A stretch of 64,000 nucleotides of DNA from an uncultured Planococcus sp. (GCA_947502505.1 CANNAE010000008.1:1-64000); one strand, 5' to 3'; positions 37,022 through 45,605 are shown, counted from the first letter of the stretch. A program made the numbers and translations. The notes: generated by a model not told the origin, from the sequence alone.

Positions 37022-37594
37022 ATGTCTTTATTGAATGAGATTTTGGATTATAACGAAAAATTTGTAGAAGAAAAACACTATGAGGAATTCATCACTACCA
37101 ATCTCCCGGATAAGCGGATCGTCATTTTGACTTGCATGGATACCCGCCTTTTAGAACTATTGCCAAAAGCGATGAATTTCAAGAACGGCGATGTGAAAAT
37201 CGTCAAAAGCGCCGGCGCCATCATTAACCACCCGTTTGGCGGCATTATGCGCAGTTTGTTCGTAGCGGTATACGAATTGAAAGCTGATGAGATCTATATT
37301 ATCGGCCACCACGATTGCGGCATGGCCAAAGTGAAACCGGAAGGCATTATCGAAAAGATGAAAGAACGCGGCATTGAAGAAAGCACGATTGAACAGATGA
37401 AATTCTCTGGCGTCAATCTCGACGAATGGCTGAAAGGCTTCGACAATGTAACGGATAGCGTACGCCACAGCGTCGACATGGTCCGCCAGCATCCGTTGAT
37501 GGACAAGACGGTTCCTGTCCACGGCCTTGTCATCGACCCAAAAACCGGAAAACTCGACGTCGTCATCGACGGAAATAAAGACGAAAACCGCTGA
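37022..37594 (+). CDS. beta-class carbonic anhydrase
   Basis: A 190-residue beta carbonic anhydrase, interconverting CO2 and bicarbonate. Zinc ligands are C38 (LTCMDTR), H96 and C99 (GHHDCGMA), and the D40-R42 dyad is intact. This is the short, type-II-like Bacillus YtiB form. AAGGAGG precedes the ATG. It starts 29 bp after mreBH and shares its transcript. Its stop codon lies in the terminator palindrome that also ends the convergent DinB gene. Confidence 0.92.
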   Translation: MSLLNEILDYNEKFVEEKHYEEFITTNLPDKRIVILTCMDTRLLELLPKAMNFKNGDVKIVKSAGAIINHPFGGIMRSLFVAVYELKADEIYIIGHHDCGMAKVKPEGIIEKMKERGIEESTIEQMKFSGVNLDEWLKGFDNVTDSVRHSVDMVRQHPLMDKTVPVHGLVIDPKTGKLDVVIDGNKDENR

Positions 37595-37612
37595 GGAATC
37601 TCAGCGGTTTTC
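37583..37612. terminator. bidirectional terminator encoding both C-termini
   Basis: GAAAACCGCTGAG/CTCAGCGGTTTTC. The two arms supply the last codons (Glu-Asn-Arg-stop) of the carbonic anhydrase on the plus strand and of the DinB protein on the minus strand. Confidence 0.88.
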
Positions 37613-38083
37613 TTTTTGGAAATAGATATAATCGAGCGGGACGCCTGTCTTGCCGAACTGGCGCAACAAGGAAGTGATCTGCCCCCGGTGGTAGCTCGCG
37701 TGGTTGACGACGGTGAACAGCATTTCCTCGCGGCTATGGAGAAACTCGTCGCCTTTCATATTGCGGTAATCCAATTGCTGCTGCCAGCTCTCTTCTGGCA
37801 GCGAAGCAAAATACAATTCCATCTCGGCGTGAAGCAGCAAGAAGGCTTGTTTCGCCTTGCCTGCCGTCTCGACATCGAAATGTTCAAACTCGGGGCTCTT
37901 GACGCCATTCATCCGTTTGAACCATAATTTTTCAACGCCAATGACATGCGCAATCGTTTCCCGTATGGACGGAAATGAATTCATGCCTTCTTTCGTGTAA
38001 TACGCCTCACCGCAGTCTTCCACCAACTCCAACACCTTTTGGCTCGCCCATTGGTGATAGGCAAATAATTTTTGAGGATCCAT
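37601..38083 (-). CDS. DinB family protein
   Basis: A 160-residue four-helix DinB/YfiT-like metalloprotein. The three-His metal site is represented by TIAHVIGVEKLWF near residue 45 and VNHASYHRGQI near 130. Members act as thiol-dependent S-transferases (bacillithiol in Firmicutes) or damage-induced proteins; the exact role is unknown. The start is ATG 38083 with GGGAGGG 7 bases upstream. It precedes no other gene in its transcript and ends in the shared terminator. Confidence 0.85.
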   Translation of the reverse strand: MDPQKLFAYHQWASQKVLELVEDCGEAYYTKEGMNSFPSIRETIAHVIGVEKLWFKRMNGVKSPEFEHFDVETAGKAKQAFLLLHAEMELYFASLPEESWQQQLDYRNMKGDEFLHSREEMLFTVVNHASYHRGQITSLLRQFGKTGVPLDYIYFQKENR

Positions 38084-38161
38084 ATGCAATCCCTCCCTTC
38101 CTCAATTTTCAAACCATCTCCGCATATCCTTCCACCATCTCAGATAGGCGGCCTTGCCCTT

Positions 38162-38710
38162 TCAAAAATCCCGTTCGAGCAATGCGTAGTAATAATGGTC
38201 CTTCCATTCCCCATTGATGAACAAGAATTGTTTGAGCAAGCCTTCTTTTTCAAAGCCCGCTTTTTCGAGTACGCGCAAAGAGCCGATATTGTCCGGCGCC
38301 ACATATGCTTCCACACGGTGAAGGCGTAATTGCTCGAATCCAAAAGCCGTGATCAAGCGGACCGCTTCGCTGGCAATGCCGCGGCCGATGAACTCTTCAT
38401 CCATCGAATAGCCGACGAGCGCGCTGAGGAACGGCAAGCGCTTAATGCTGTAAATGGAAATATGGCCGATCAATTGATTGGTGTCGTGTGAGAAAATACC
38501 GAAACTGTATTCGCGGTTTTCACGTGCCTGGTAAATCGACTCGCGAATTTTCTCGCGCTGTACAGCGATCGTAAAATAACTATCCCGGTGCCTTGGTTCA
38601 TAAATCGCCCAATAATCGCGGTTCCTTACGAGCACCCTCACCATATCTTCGGCATCTTCTACGGTCAAGGTCCGGAGATAACACGTTTTCCCTTCAAAAA
38701 GCAGATTCAT
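38162..38710 (-). CDS. RimJ/RimL-type GNAT acetyltransferase
   Basis: A 182-residue N-acetyltransferase. The acetyl-CoA loop is EFIGRGIASEAVRLI near residue 105, with LRVLEKAGFEKEGLLKQF near 150 typical of RimJ/RimL and YjcK-type proteins acting on N-termini or small amines. GAGGG lies before the ATG. It begins 1 base after the pepF stop, so the pair is co-translated. Specific substrate unknown. Confidence 0.88.
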   Translation of the reverse strand: MNLLFEGKTCYLRTLTVEDAEDMVRVLVRNRDYWAIYEPRHRDSYFTIAVQREKIRESIYQARENREYSFGIFSHDTNQLIGHISIYSIKRLPFLSALVGYSMDEEFIGRGIASEAVRLITAFGFEQLRLHRVEAYVAPDNIGSLRVLEKAGFEKEGLLKQFLFINGEWKDHYYYALLERDF

Positions 38711-38711
38711 C

Positions 38712-40511
38712 TTATCCCTCTTCTGCAGTCAATTTAATGAATTCTTCGACATCTTTCGTACACAAGGCGATGCCTTTTTCCCAGAATCCTTTTTCGGTAA
38801 TGTCTTCCCCGAGATGCTTCATGGCCAATTCTTCTGTGCTCATGATCGCCGTATCGCGCAGCAAGGCCATGTATTTCCCTTCGAATCCTTCCCCTTCCTC
38901 GAGCGCTTTGGCGTAAACGCTGAGCGAGAATAAATAGCCGAATGTATAAGGGAAGTTATAGAACGGCACATCGGTGATGTAAAAATGCAATTTCGAGGCC
39001 CAGAAATATGGATGCCCTTCTGATAGACTGCCGGCAAATGCTTCTTCTTGTGCCTGCTCCATCAATTCGTTCAAGCGGCTCGCCGGGACGACGCCGTTTT
39101 TACGTTCCTCGTAGAACCTCGTCTCGAACAGGAAACGAGCGTGGATGTTCATGAAAAATGCCACGCTGCGCTGGATTTTATCTTCCAGCAAAGAAATTTG
39201 CTCTTCTTTGTCCACCGCATTTTTGACCGCTGCATCGGCTACAATCATTTCTGCAAATGTCGAGGCCGTTTCAGCAACATTCATCGCATAGCTGCGGTTC
39301 AAATCATGCATTGGGCTTAGCGCATGCGTATGGAAAGCATGCCCTAATTCGTGGGCCAATGTCGCGACATTGGACATCGATCCGCTGTAGGTCATGAAGA
39401 TGCGCGATTCGCCGCTTTTTGGAAGCGATGTGCAAAAGCCGCCCGGCATCTTATGCGCCCGGTCTTCCGCTTCCACCCAGCCGTTTTCAAGCGCATGGCG
39501 GGCGAATTCCTGCAGTTCCGGGCCGAATTTTCCGAAGTGGCGGATGATGAAGTCAGATCCTTCACCGTAATCGAATTGCTGGGCGTTTTCGACGACCGGT
39601 GCATCGACATCGTACCAAGCGAGCTGGTCTTTTCCGAGCATTTGCGCTTTGCGCGACAAATATTGCGCAAACGGTTGTTTATGTTCGCTGATGGCCTGCC
39701 ACATGACGTCCAAGGTTTCCTGCTTCATGCGGTTCATCTGCAGCGGCTCTTCCAGCACATTGTCGACTCCGCGTTTTTGATACATCTGAAGCCGGAAGCC
39801 GGCGAGAGAGTTCAAGGTTTTGGCGAACAGCTCTTCTTTTTCTTCCCACGCGCTTTCCAGCTTGTCATAGGATTCCTTGCGTACTTTCGCATCCGGGTGG
39901 GAGCTCAAATTATTCGCCTGCCCGACTGACAGCGTCTTTTGTTCCCCGCCGAGCTCTACTTGAACCGAGATCGAGGCGATGAGCAAATCGTATAATTCGC
40001 TCCATGCGTGATAGCCGTCAATGCCGAGCGAGGTAATCAAGCCTTCTTCTTGTTCCGATAGCAGCCGTTTCGCTTCCTTGCGCCATTCGTCCAGAATGAA
40101 GGAGAATTCCTTTAAATTTTCAGTTGCCAATAATTCTGACCACACATTCGGATCCGTTTCCATGAGCGCCTGCTTGAATTTCAGAAAGGCGCTTTCGAAG
40201 CGCGATCTCATAAGCCCGATTTCGCTTTGCAGCAAAGCCGCTTTTTTGTCTTCTGTATTTTGAGCCATCAAACAGCCGATAAATGCCCCTGCTTGGCGAA
40301 TATCCACCGATACATCGCTCGTCTGTTCCAGGAAGTCCGCCACCCGCTGCGCATCAGCCGTTTCATGGGGTGCGGCAAATTGTGCCGCAGCCTGTTCGAA
40401 TTGTGCCAGTTTGCCCTTTGTCGCTTCGAGATGCGTTTTCAACTCAGCTGAATCGCTGCCGCCTGAAAACACCCGATCGAGCTCCCATACTTCCGGATAT
40501 GTATTCGTCAT
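38712..40511 (-). CDS. pepF: oligoendopeptidase F, M3 family
   Basis: A 599-residue zinc metallopeptidase of the M3B (PepF) subfamily, cleaving medium-length peptides in the cytosol. Zinc motif H387-E388-x-x-H391 in LAHELGHAFH, with the downstream Glu in NVAETASTFAEMI. Length is normal and no signal peptide is present. It is followed at once by a GNAT gene. It could process peptides brought in by the App importer, but no direct link is visible. Confidence 0.94.
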   Translation of the reverse strand: MTNTYPEVWELDRVFSGGSDSAELKTHLEATKGKLAQFEQAAAQFAAPHETADAQRVADFLEQTSDVSVDIRQAGAFIGCLMAQNTEDKKAALLQSEIGLMRSRFESAFLKFKQALMETDPNVWSELLATENLKEFSFILDEWRKEAKRLLSEQEEGLITSLGIDGYHAWSELYDLLIASISVQVELGGEQKTLSVGQANNLSSHPDAKVRKESYDKLESAWEEKEELFAKTLNSLAGFRLQMYQKRGVDNVLEEPLQMNRMKQETLDVMWQAISEHKQPFAQYLSRKAQMLGKDQLAWYDVDAPVVENAQQFDYGEGSDFIIRHFGKFGPELQEFARHALENGWVEAEDRAHKMPGGFCTSLPKSGESRIFMTYSGSMSNVATLAHELGHAFHTHALSPMHDLNRSYAMNVAETASTFAEMIVADAAVKNAVDKEEQISLLEDKIQRSVAFFMNIHARFLFETRFYEERKNGVVPASRLNELMEQAQEEAFAGSLSEGHPYFWASKLHFYITDVPFYNFPYTFGYLFSLSVYAKALEEGEGFEGKYMALLRDTAIMSTEELAMKHLGEDITEKGFWEKGIALCTKDVEEFIKLTAEEG

Positions 40512-40646
40512 CTTTTTTCCCCCTGCGTTTACGAATTTTCTAAATACATGGATAAGTATAACATCTCCCTACACGGAACGGGAACGGCGACCGCCTTGTA
40601 CTTTTCACGATATCGCCATTTTTCAAAAACTTCCTGCACTTTCTTG

Positions 40647-40675
40647 TTGGTCGTGCGGGCTGGCAAGTTTATACT
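40647..40675 (+). promoter_or_regulatory. promoter of the TspO-like gene
   Basis: TTGGTC (40647-40652), 17-base spacer, TATACT (40670-40675), 22 bases before the ATG. Confidence 0.55.
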
Positions 40676-40697
40676 GATATTTGAGGAGGGATTTCAT

Positions 40698-41438
40698 ATG
40701 ATTCGCGTACTGCTGATGACGCTGGCATATATTGCCGTCGTCACAACGAATGCCTTGGCGAATATACTGCCGATCAACGGTCAGACCACCGGTGAAATCT
40801 CCGACCGTGTGCCGGTCCTCTTTACGCCGGCCGGTTATGCATTTTCCATCTGGTCCGTTATCTATATTTTATTGGCTATCTGGATCATCGGCTTTTGGCT
40901 GCGCCTGAAAAAGGGAGTGCACCCTTCAGCAAAAGTCTCACTGTATTTCATCCTGAGCGCTGTTTTCAATATTGCCTGGCTGCTTTGCTGGCATTATGAG
41001 TTCTTTATTTGGTCGATCGCTGCAATGATTGCCTACCTATTGTCGCTGATCGCTTTGTACTTGGAATACGGAAACGATCAACGGGGCTTTATGGAGCGTT
41101 TGCCGATCTCTGTCAATCTTGGCTGGATCAGCGTCGCAACTATCGCCAATATCAGTTATGTGCTGACTGTCCATAGCTGGAACGGCTGGGGGCTGAGCGA
41201 TCAATTATGGACAGTCATCATGCTGACTGTTGCGACCGCACTGGCGCTCCATATACGCTTCCATCATTCGGATATCCCGCTGACTTTGGTATTCATCTGG
41301 GCGTTCGTCGCAATCGCCTTCCGCCACGGCATGGATGAGTTACTGGTCAGCACGGCCGCTTTGTTCCTGAGCGGCGTTTTGCTGACGGGCATTTTATTGA
41401 TCAAGAAAAAGCCTGCAAAAACAGGTATGACGCCATAG
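40698..41438 (+). CDS. TspO/MBR-related tryptophan-rich membrane protein
   Basis: A 246-residue membrane protein with seven or eight helices. It contains the tryptophan-rich segments FTPAGYAFSIWSVIYILLA and LLCWHYEFFIW, typical of the longer TspO/MBR-like family (classical TspO has five helices and about 160 residues). Possible ligands are tetrapyrroles or sterols in TspO proper; for this long branch the function is unknown. GAGGAGGG lies 7 bases before the ATG. Confidence 0.78.
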   Translation: MIRVLLMTLAYIAVVTTNALANILPINGQTTGEISDRVPVLFTPAGYAFSIWSVIYILLAIWIIGFWLRLKKGVHPSAKVSLYFILSAVFNIAWLLCWHYEFFIWSIAAMIAYLLSLIALYLEYGNDQRGFMERLPISVNLGWISVATIANISYVLTVHSWNGWGLSDQLWTVIMLTVATALALHIRFHHSDIPLTLVFIWAFVAIAFRHGMDELLVSTAALFLSGVLLTGILLIKKKPAKTGMTP

Positions 41439-41472
41439 AAAAACAACCATCGGCTGATGGTTGTTTTTTTTG
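41438..41472. terminator. bidirectional terminator
   Basis: AAAAACAACCATC paired with GATGGTTGTTTTTTTT between the TspO-like gene and convergent map. Confidence 0.9.
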
Positions 41473-41483
41473 TATTCGATGAT

Positions 41484-42236
41484 TTATTTTTCCAGTTTCG
41501 TCAGCAAAATCGGTTCGCCTTTGGTGACGAGTACGGTATGTTCGATCTGGGCAACGAGTGATTGGTCCGGCGTGATAAAGGTCCAGCCATCCCCTGATTC
41601 GATAATGTGCTCAGCTTTTTGGGAAATGAACGGCTCGACTGCCAGCACCATGCCTTCTTTTAAGATCGTCGTCTCCCATGCATCGTAATAATTAAGGATA
41701 TACTGCGGCGCTTCGTGAAGCGATTTTCCGACGCCATGGCCAGTGAGGTTCTTGATGACGAACAAGCCCTGGTCTTTCGCTTCGCGTTCCACTGCTTTGC
41801 CGATTTGGTTCAGCTTGGCACCGGCTTTCACTTTCATCATGGCGCGTTCGAATGCGGATTCTGCCGCTTGGCAAAGCTTTTCTTTCGCTTCGTGCCCTTC
41901 TCCGACCACAAAGGAAATGCCGGTATCCGCGAAATAATCGCCGTATGATCCGGAGACGTCGATATTGACGATATCGCCGTCATTGATGACGCGCTTTCCT
42001 GGAATGCCGTGCGCCACTTCTTCGTTGACGCTGATGCATGTATAGCCAGGGAAATCGTATTCCGATTTAGGCGCAGACACGCCGCCCCATTCCTTGAACA
42101 ATTGCCCGCCCAATTCATCGAGTTCTTTTGTCGTAATGCCGGGCTTCACGGCGGCTTTCATCGTTTCGCGGATTTCCGCCACCATCTGTCCAGCCTTTTT
42201 CAATCCTTCAATATCTTTTTCATTAGTCGCTATCAT
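41484..42236 (-). CDS. mapB: type I methionine aminopeptidase, second-copy type
   Basis: A 250-residue MetAP removing initiator methionine. Metal ligands lie in DIVNIDVSGSYGDYFADTG (two Asp), TGHGVGKSLHEAP (His), AVEPF (Glu) and QIEHTVLV (Glu). It is not in a ribosomal-protein operon, so it corresponds to the stand-alone YflG/MapB rather than the essential Map beside adk. AAGGG lies upstream. An extended -10 promoter is at 42270-42275. Confidence 0.93.
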   Translation of the reverse strand: MIATNEKDIEGLKKAGQMVAEIRETMKAAVKPGITTKELDELGGQLFKEWGGVSAPKSEYDFPGYTCISVNEEVAHGIPGKRVINDGDIVNIDVSGSYGDYFADTGISFVVGEGHEAKEKLCQAAESAFERAMMKVKAGAKLNQIGKAVEREAKDQGLFVIKNLTGHGVGKSLHEAPQYILNYYDAWETTILKEGMVLAVEPFISQKAEHIIESGDGWTFITPDQSLVAQIEHTVLVTKGEPILLTKLEK

Positions 42237-42269
42237 AAATACCCTTCTTTCACACTATTCTATTTGAGC

Positions 42270-42278
42270 ATTATAACA
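42270..42278 (-). promoter_or_regulatory. extended -10 promoter of mapB
   Basis: Minus strand TGTTATAAT: perfect TATAAT (42270-42275) preceded by TG one base upstream. No good -35 was found. About 34 bases before the ATG. Confidence 0.45.
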
Positions 42279-42365
42279 TAGAATAAGCCGCTCTCGCTTA
42301 CCTCGACTTCTGAAGAACCCCCTCTAATTCCAGTGCAAAACCTACAGGCTATTTTCTCGATTCCC

Positions 42366-42396
42366 TAAAAAAACCCGCCTATCGCTAGGCGGGTTT
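42366..42396 (-). terminator. terminator after thiT
   Basis: AAACCCGCCTA/TAGGCGGGTTT followed on the minus strand by TTTTAGGG. Confidence 0.88.
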
Positions 42397-42398
42397 AG

Positions 42399-42974
42399 TC
42401 AGGAATCCGGCTGTGTCAGACGAGGCGCTGTCAAAAATAGCAACGAGCAGACGATGGCCGCGACAATGGCGACCGGAATCATATAGGTAGCGTTATAGGC
42501 TGCTGAGTAAATAAAGACATTACCATCAGCAAACATGCCGAAGAACAGGATCCCCGTAATGACATGGATCACATAACGGAGGAATGAACCGATCAAGACG
42601 CCAATCGCGACCATAGCGATGACGCTCCCAGTCCTTTTCGCCCGCACGGCCTCTAGATAATGGCTGCGCATCAATCCAGCCAGCCCCACGACGCCATATG
42701 CCAATAAATAATCCAGTATGACTTGCATGATGACAAAGCCGAACGATAGCGGCGTTACCGAGATGAAGCCTGTGACGATCTGCAGCAAGCCGACCAATAG
42801 GCCCGTAACGATACCTGCCCCGACGCCTCTTCGGAACGCCATCAACACAATAGGAATCATGACCAAGCTGACCGATCCCCCTTGCGGCATGCGAAAGGCG
42901 ACAAAATCCAATACAAAGCCGAGAGCTGCAAAAATCGCAATTTCGACCATTAACAATACGCGTTTGTTTCTCAT
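42399..42974 (-). CDS. thiT: ThiT, thiamine-specific ECF transporter S component
   Basis: A 191-residue membrane protein with six helices (YuaJ/ThiT). It binds thiamine at high affinity and works with the shared EcfA1/A2/T module encoded elsewhere. The N-terminal VEIAIFAALGFVLDFVAFRMPQGGS contains the interaction helix and substrate loop. AAAGGAGG precedes the ATG. The gene lies behind a TPP riboswitch and a terminator hairpin, so thiamine pyrophosphate turns it off. Confidence 0.94.
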   Translation of the reverse strand: MRNKRVLLMVEIAIFAALGFVLDFVAFRMPQGGSVSLVMIPIVLMAFRRGVGAGIVTGLLVGLLQIVTGFISVTPLSFGFVIMQVILDYLLAYGVVGLAGLMRSHYLEAVRAKRTGSVIAMVAIGVLIGSFLRYVIHVITGILFFGMFADGNVFIYSAAYNATYMIPVAIVAAIVCSLLFLTAPRLTQPDS

Positions 42975-43032
42975 TCAAACTGCCTCCTTTTGGATTTGCA
43001 CATCACCAGAAGGGCCGTTTTTACAAAACCAT

Positions 43033-43067
43033 AAAAAACGGCGCCAGGATAGATCCTGGCGCCGCTC
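43033..43067 (-). terminator. riboswitch expression-platform terminator
   Basis: Minus strand GCGGCGCCAGGAT/ATCCTGGCGCCG followed by TTTTTT, between the TPP aptamer and thiT. This is the transcriptional off switch. Confidence 0.88.
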
Positions 43068-43079
43068 GGGCCGGTTTTC

Positions 43080-43168
43080 CATCCACATCCCTGCGCAAGC
43101 GTTAACTTACAGGTTCGAAGGGTAAGAACTTACTCGTTCACTCTCAGCCAAAGCTCCCCTTGTGGTGT
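43080..43168 (-). ncRNA. TPP riboswitch (THI element)
   Basis: On the minus strand all conserved aptamer elements occur in order: ACCACAAGGGGAGC, then GGCTGAGAGTG, then CTTACCC, then GAACCTG, and finally GCAGGGATGTGG, which pairs with the 5' ACCAC. CTGAGA and the GAACCTG segment are the pyrimidine- and pyrophosphate-binding cores. Followed by a strong terminator before thiT. Confidence 0.95.
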
Positions 43169-43193
43169 ATACAATTATTCCGCTATTATGTGT

Positions 43194-43222
43194 ATTGTAC
43201 ACAACGCACACTTGGCTTGCAA
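43194..43222 (-). promoter_or_regulatory. promoter of the TPP riboswitch-thiT transcript
   Basis: Minus strand TTGCAA (43217-43222), 17-base spacer, TACAAT (43194-43199), about 25 bases before the aptamer. Confidence 0.6.
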
Positions 43223-43291
43223 GGCTGTTTCAGCCAAACGGATTAGGGTAGTTAGGAATTAGCAAACTTTGTGGAAGGTGGTGAAGGCAGG

Positions 43292-44395
43292 TTGAAAACT
43301 GCCGGTTCAATGATTGATTTATTGAAGGATTTGATCAAAATCGAAAGCGATACGAAAGAAGGCGCAAACGAAGCGCTGATGTTCTGCTCGGCCTGGCTCA
43401 AGGCAAAAGGTGAAGAAGTCGAAGTGCATGATAATGATGGCTTTCTCATGCTGACAGCAGTCAAAGGCCAAGGCGCAGAAAAGATTATCTGGAATGGCCA
43501 TGTCGATGTCGTGCCGGGGCATAAAGAGCAATTTTCCCCGGTTGAAGAAGGCGACAAGCTCTACGGCCGTGGCTCTGCCGATATGAAAGCCGGCGTCGCG
43601 GGGATGATGCAAGCATTCGTTGAACTGGACGCGGCCGCATTACCGCGTGAAGTGCATCTGCATATCGTCACAGATGAAGAAATCGGCGGTCATTATACAT
43701 CGGAATGGCTGGTCGACCAGGGCCATTACGGCGATTTCGTCATTTGCGGCGAGCCGACCCATTTGAAGATCGGCTTGCAATCAAAAGGCATATTGAGAAT
43801 GGATATGACGTTCAAAGGCAAACCGGCGCACGGCTCGCGTCCTTGGGAAGGCATCAATGCCATCGAATCGGCTATGAAATTCCATGCCGGCATGGAAGAT
43901 TTGCCATTTCGCAAAGAATCCACAGAGTACTATGAGCAGCCTTCTGTCAACTTGGCAATCATCGGTGCAGGCGACCGGTATAATGTAGTTCCGGAAATCT
44001 GCAAGATGTCCTACGATATCCGCTTCATGCCTGGCCAGGACAAAGACGAGATCGTCCGCCAGATGAAACAGCTTGCCGAAACACTCGAGGTCGACATGGA
44101 ATTTAAAGCAGGCGGGTCGACCCCTGCTTTGACAACGACAGACGACCATCCATATATCCAGACCTTGATGAAGGCTGTCGAGACGAAACTGGCGGAACAG
44201 CCGGTGCTGTTCGGGCAGCACGGGGCTGCCGACACCCGTTATTACGCCAAGAAAATCGGCGGGCAAGGCGCTATCGAATTTGGGCCGAGCGGAGACGACT
44301 GGCACGGCAACGCGGAATATGTATCCATTTCAAGTGTCCGTTCCTATAAGGATATTTTAATCGCGCATGCCCTCGCCCCGACCGATGTTTACTAA
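43292..44395 (+). CDS. M20 family metallopeptidase (ArgE/DapE/CPG2-like)
   Basis: A 367-residue zinc peptidase or deacylase. Metal and catalytic residues appear in IIWNGHVDVVPG (His, Asp), GRGSADMKAG (bridging Asp), VTDEEIGG (catalytic and metal Glu), ICGEPT (Glu/Asp position) and DDWHGNAEYV (last His). A lid domain (about 175-285) fits the dimeric ArgE/DapE class, but the substrate (acetylated amino acid, succinyl-DAP or peptide) is not decidable. The start is uncertain. TTG 43292 has AAGGTGG about 10 bases upstream; ATG 43310 has no site. Confidence 0.87.
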   Translation: MKTAGSMIDLLKDLIKIESDTKEGANEALMFCSAWLKAKGEEVEVHDNDGFLMLTAVKGQGAEKIIWNGHVDVVPGHKEQFSPVEEGDKLYGRGSADMKAGVAGMMQAFVELDAAALPREVHLHIVTDEEIGGHYTSEWLVDQGHYGDFVICGEPTHLKIGLQSKGILRMDMTFKGKPAHGSRPWEGINAIESAMKFHAGMEDLPFRKESTEYYEQPSVNLAIIGAGDRYNVVPEICKMSYDIRFMPGQDKDEIVRQMKQLAETLEVDMEFKAGGSTPALTTTDDHPYIQTLMKAVETKLAEQPVLFGQHGAADTRYYAKKIGGQGAIEFGPSGDDWHGNAEYVSISSVRSYKDILIAHALAPTDVY

Positions 44396-44456
44396 GGGCT
44401 GAAACCGGGAAAACTTTATTAAACCACCATACGAAAAAATGAATGGAGCGATAAAT

Positions 44457-44600
44457 ATGGCGATTGGAAGACTTGTCAGATCTGCAATTAAATACGGGCC
44501 GATTGCTTACCCAATCTTCCGTAAAGTGATGAACAACCGCAAAAAAAATAGCGCAAACAACGAAAACAACAAGCGCAGCGACTCACCAAAAAGCCGCTGA
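44457..44600 (+). CDS. small basic protein, 47 residues, unknown
   Basis: Not recognised. The product begins MAIGRLVRSAIKYGPIAYPI, an amphipathic or weakly hydrophobic stretch, and ends in a Lys/Arg/Asn/Ser-rich disordered tail with net positive charge. GGAG lies about 8 bases before the ATG, and a perfect terminator follows 3 bases after the stop. It follows the M20 gene by 61 bp and may be co-transcribed. The composition would suit membrane- or nucleic-acid association, which is inference only. Confidence 0.65.
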   Translation: MAIGRLVRSAIKYGPIAYPIFRKVMNNRKKNSANNENNKRSDSPKSR

Positions 44601-44603
44601 ACG

Positions 44604-44645
44604 ACAAAAGGCCGGAGAAAATGAATCATTTTCTCCGGCCTTTTT
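44604..44645. terminator. bidirectional terminator
   Basis: AAAAGGCCGGAGAAAATG paired with CATTTTCTCCGGCCTTTTT, between the 47-residue gene and the convergent SGNH gene. Confidence 0.92.
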
Positions 44646-44660
44646 CTATTGGTCTGCATT

Positions 44661-45593
44661 TTATATAAATGGCAATGCCCCGCGGATCGCTAGGTAATCC
44701 AGCTCCTTGCCTTGTGAAGGCTTGGCGGCAGAATCGCCATCCCTCGAGGAGGGTTCATCCGGTGATTCCTCTGCCTCAGCTGAGTCTTCTTCTTGTTCTT
44801 GCATTTGCTGAATTTCCTCAAAACTTACCGGTGCCGGTTCAGGAAGTTCTGCATCTTCCACTTGAAACCCTTCCCCGTACTGATCGAAAAACGCATTCGT
44901 CATTTCCTGATAGCCCTCCAGATTCGGGTGGACATCTCCGGAATTCGGGACGAGTTCTACCGCATCTTCACCGAAACGGTCGGCTACATCGACGAATATC
45001 GCGCCTGCCCGTTCCGCTTCCTGCTTGAGGATCGCGTTCAATTGCTCGAGCTGTTCAGCCGTTCCTTGCTTTTGGCTGTCCCGGGCATGCGGATAAGCGA
45101 AATAATAGCCCATCACATAGATATCTGCGGATGGCGCCAGCTCGTTTAGTTCCGCAAGAATCGTTTCGACGTTTTCACGGGCCGCATTCAACGCGTAATC
45201 TGCCTGGATCTCTTCAAAGCTCAAAGCCCCTTCAGCGGCATTTGCTTGCACAAGGCGCAGCAAATCATTCGCCCCGGCAGAAACCGTAACGATGTTTGCT
45301 GAACCCAGCAATTCTTTGGCTTCATCGGACTCGATGCTTTTCAGCACATCGCTTGTCGTGAATCCTGGAAAAGCCAAGTCTTTCGAATAGAACGCAAGCG
45401 GCTGGTTGCGCGTCAATTCCTGTGCGATCAAATCCGTATAGCCGCTATCGATTGCCCGGTTCGGCGTTTGGCCGGCCGCGAGCGAATCGCCGATGGCTAC
45501 GTACGCGGCAGGAATTTGCGGTTCTGCAGATACCGTACTCCCCATTGCCGCAAGCAATAGCCCCGCTGCTGCTGCACTTACTGTCTTCTTCAT
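44661..45593 (-). CDS. secreted SGNH/GDSL-type esterase or lipase
   Basis: A 310-residue exported hydrolase. Signal peptide residues 1-23 (MKKTVSAAAAGLLLAAMGST, cleavage after VSA). Block I AIGDSLAAG holds nucleophile S37, block III is VSAGANDLL, and block V is DVHPNLEGY with the catalytic Asp/His. A long acidic tail (about 245-295) rich in Glu, Asp, Ser and Pro follows the catalytic domain. GAGGTGAG lies before the ATG. It is the third gene after an RNA helicase and an M29 aminopeptidase, only 12 bp from the latter. Substrate (lipid, cell-wall ester) unknown. Confidence 0.88.
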   Translation of the reverse strand: MKKTVSAAAAGLLLAAMGSTVSAEPQIPAAYVAIGDSLAAGQTPNRAIDSGYTDLIAQELTRNQPLAFYSKDLAFPGFTTSDVLKSIESDEAKELLGSANIVTVSAGANDLLRLVQANAAEGALSFEEIQADYALNAARENVETILAELNELAPSADIYVMGYYFAYPHARDSQKQGTAEQLEQLNAILKQEAERAGAIFVDVADRFGEDAVELVPNSGDVHPNLEGYQEMTNAFFDQYGEGFQVEDAELPEPAPVSFEEIQQMQEQEEDSAEAEESPDEPSSRDGDSAAKPSQGKELDYLAIRGALPFI

Positions 45594-45605
45594 CTGCTCA
45601 CCTCG

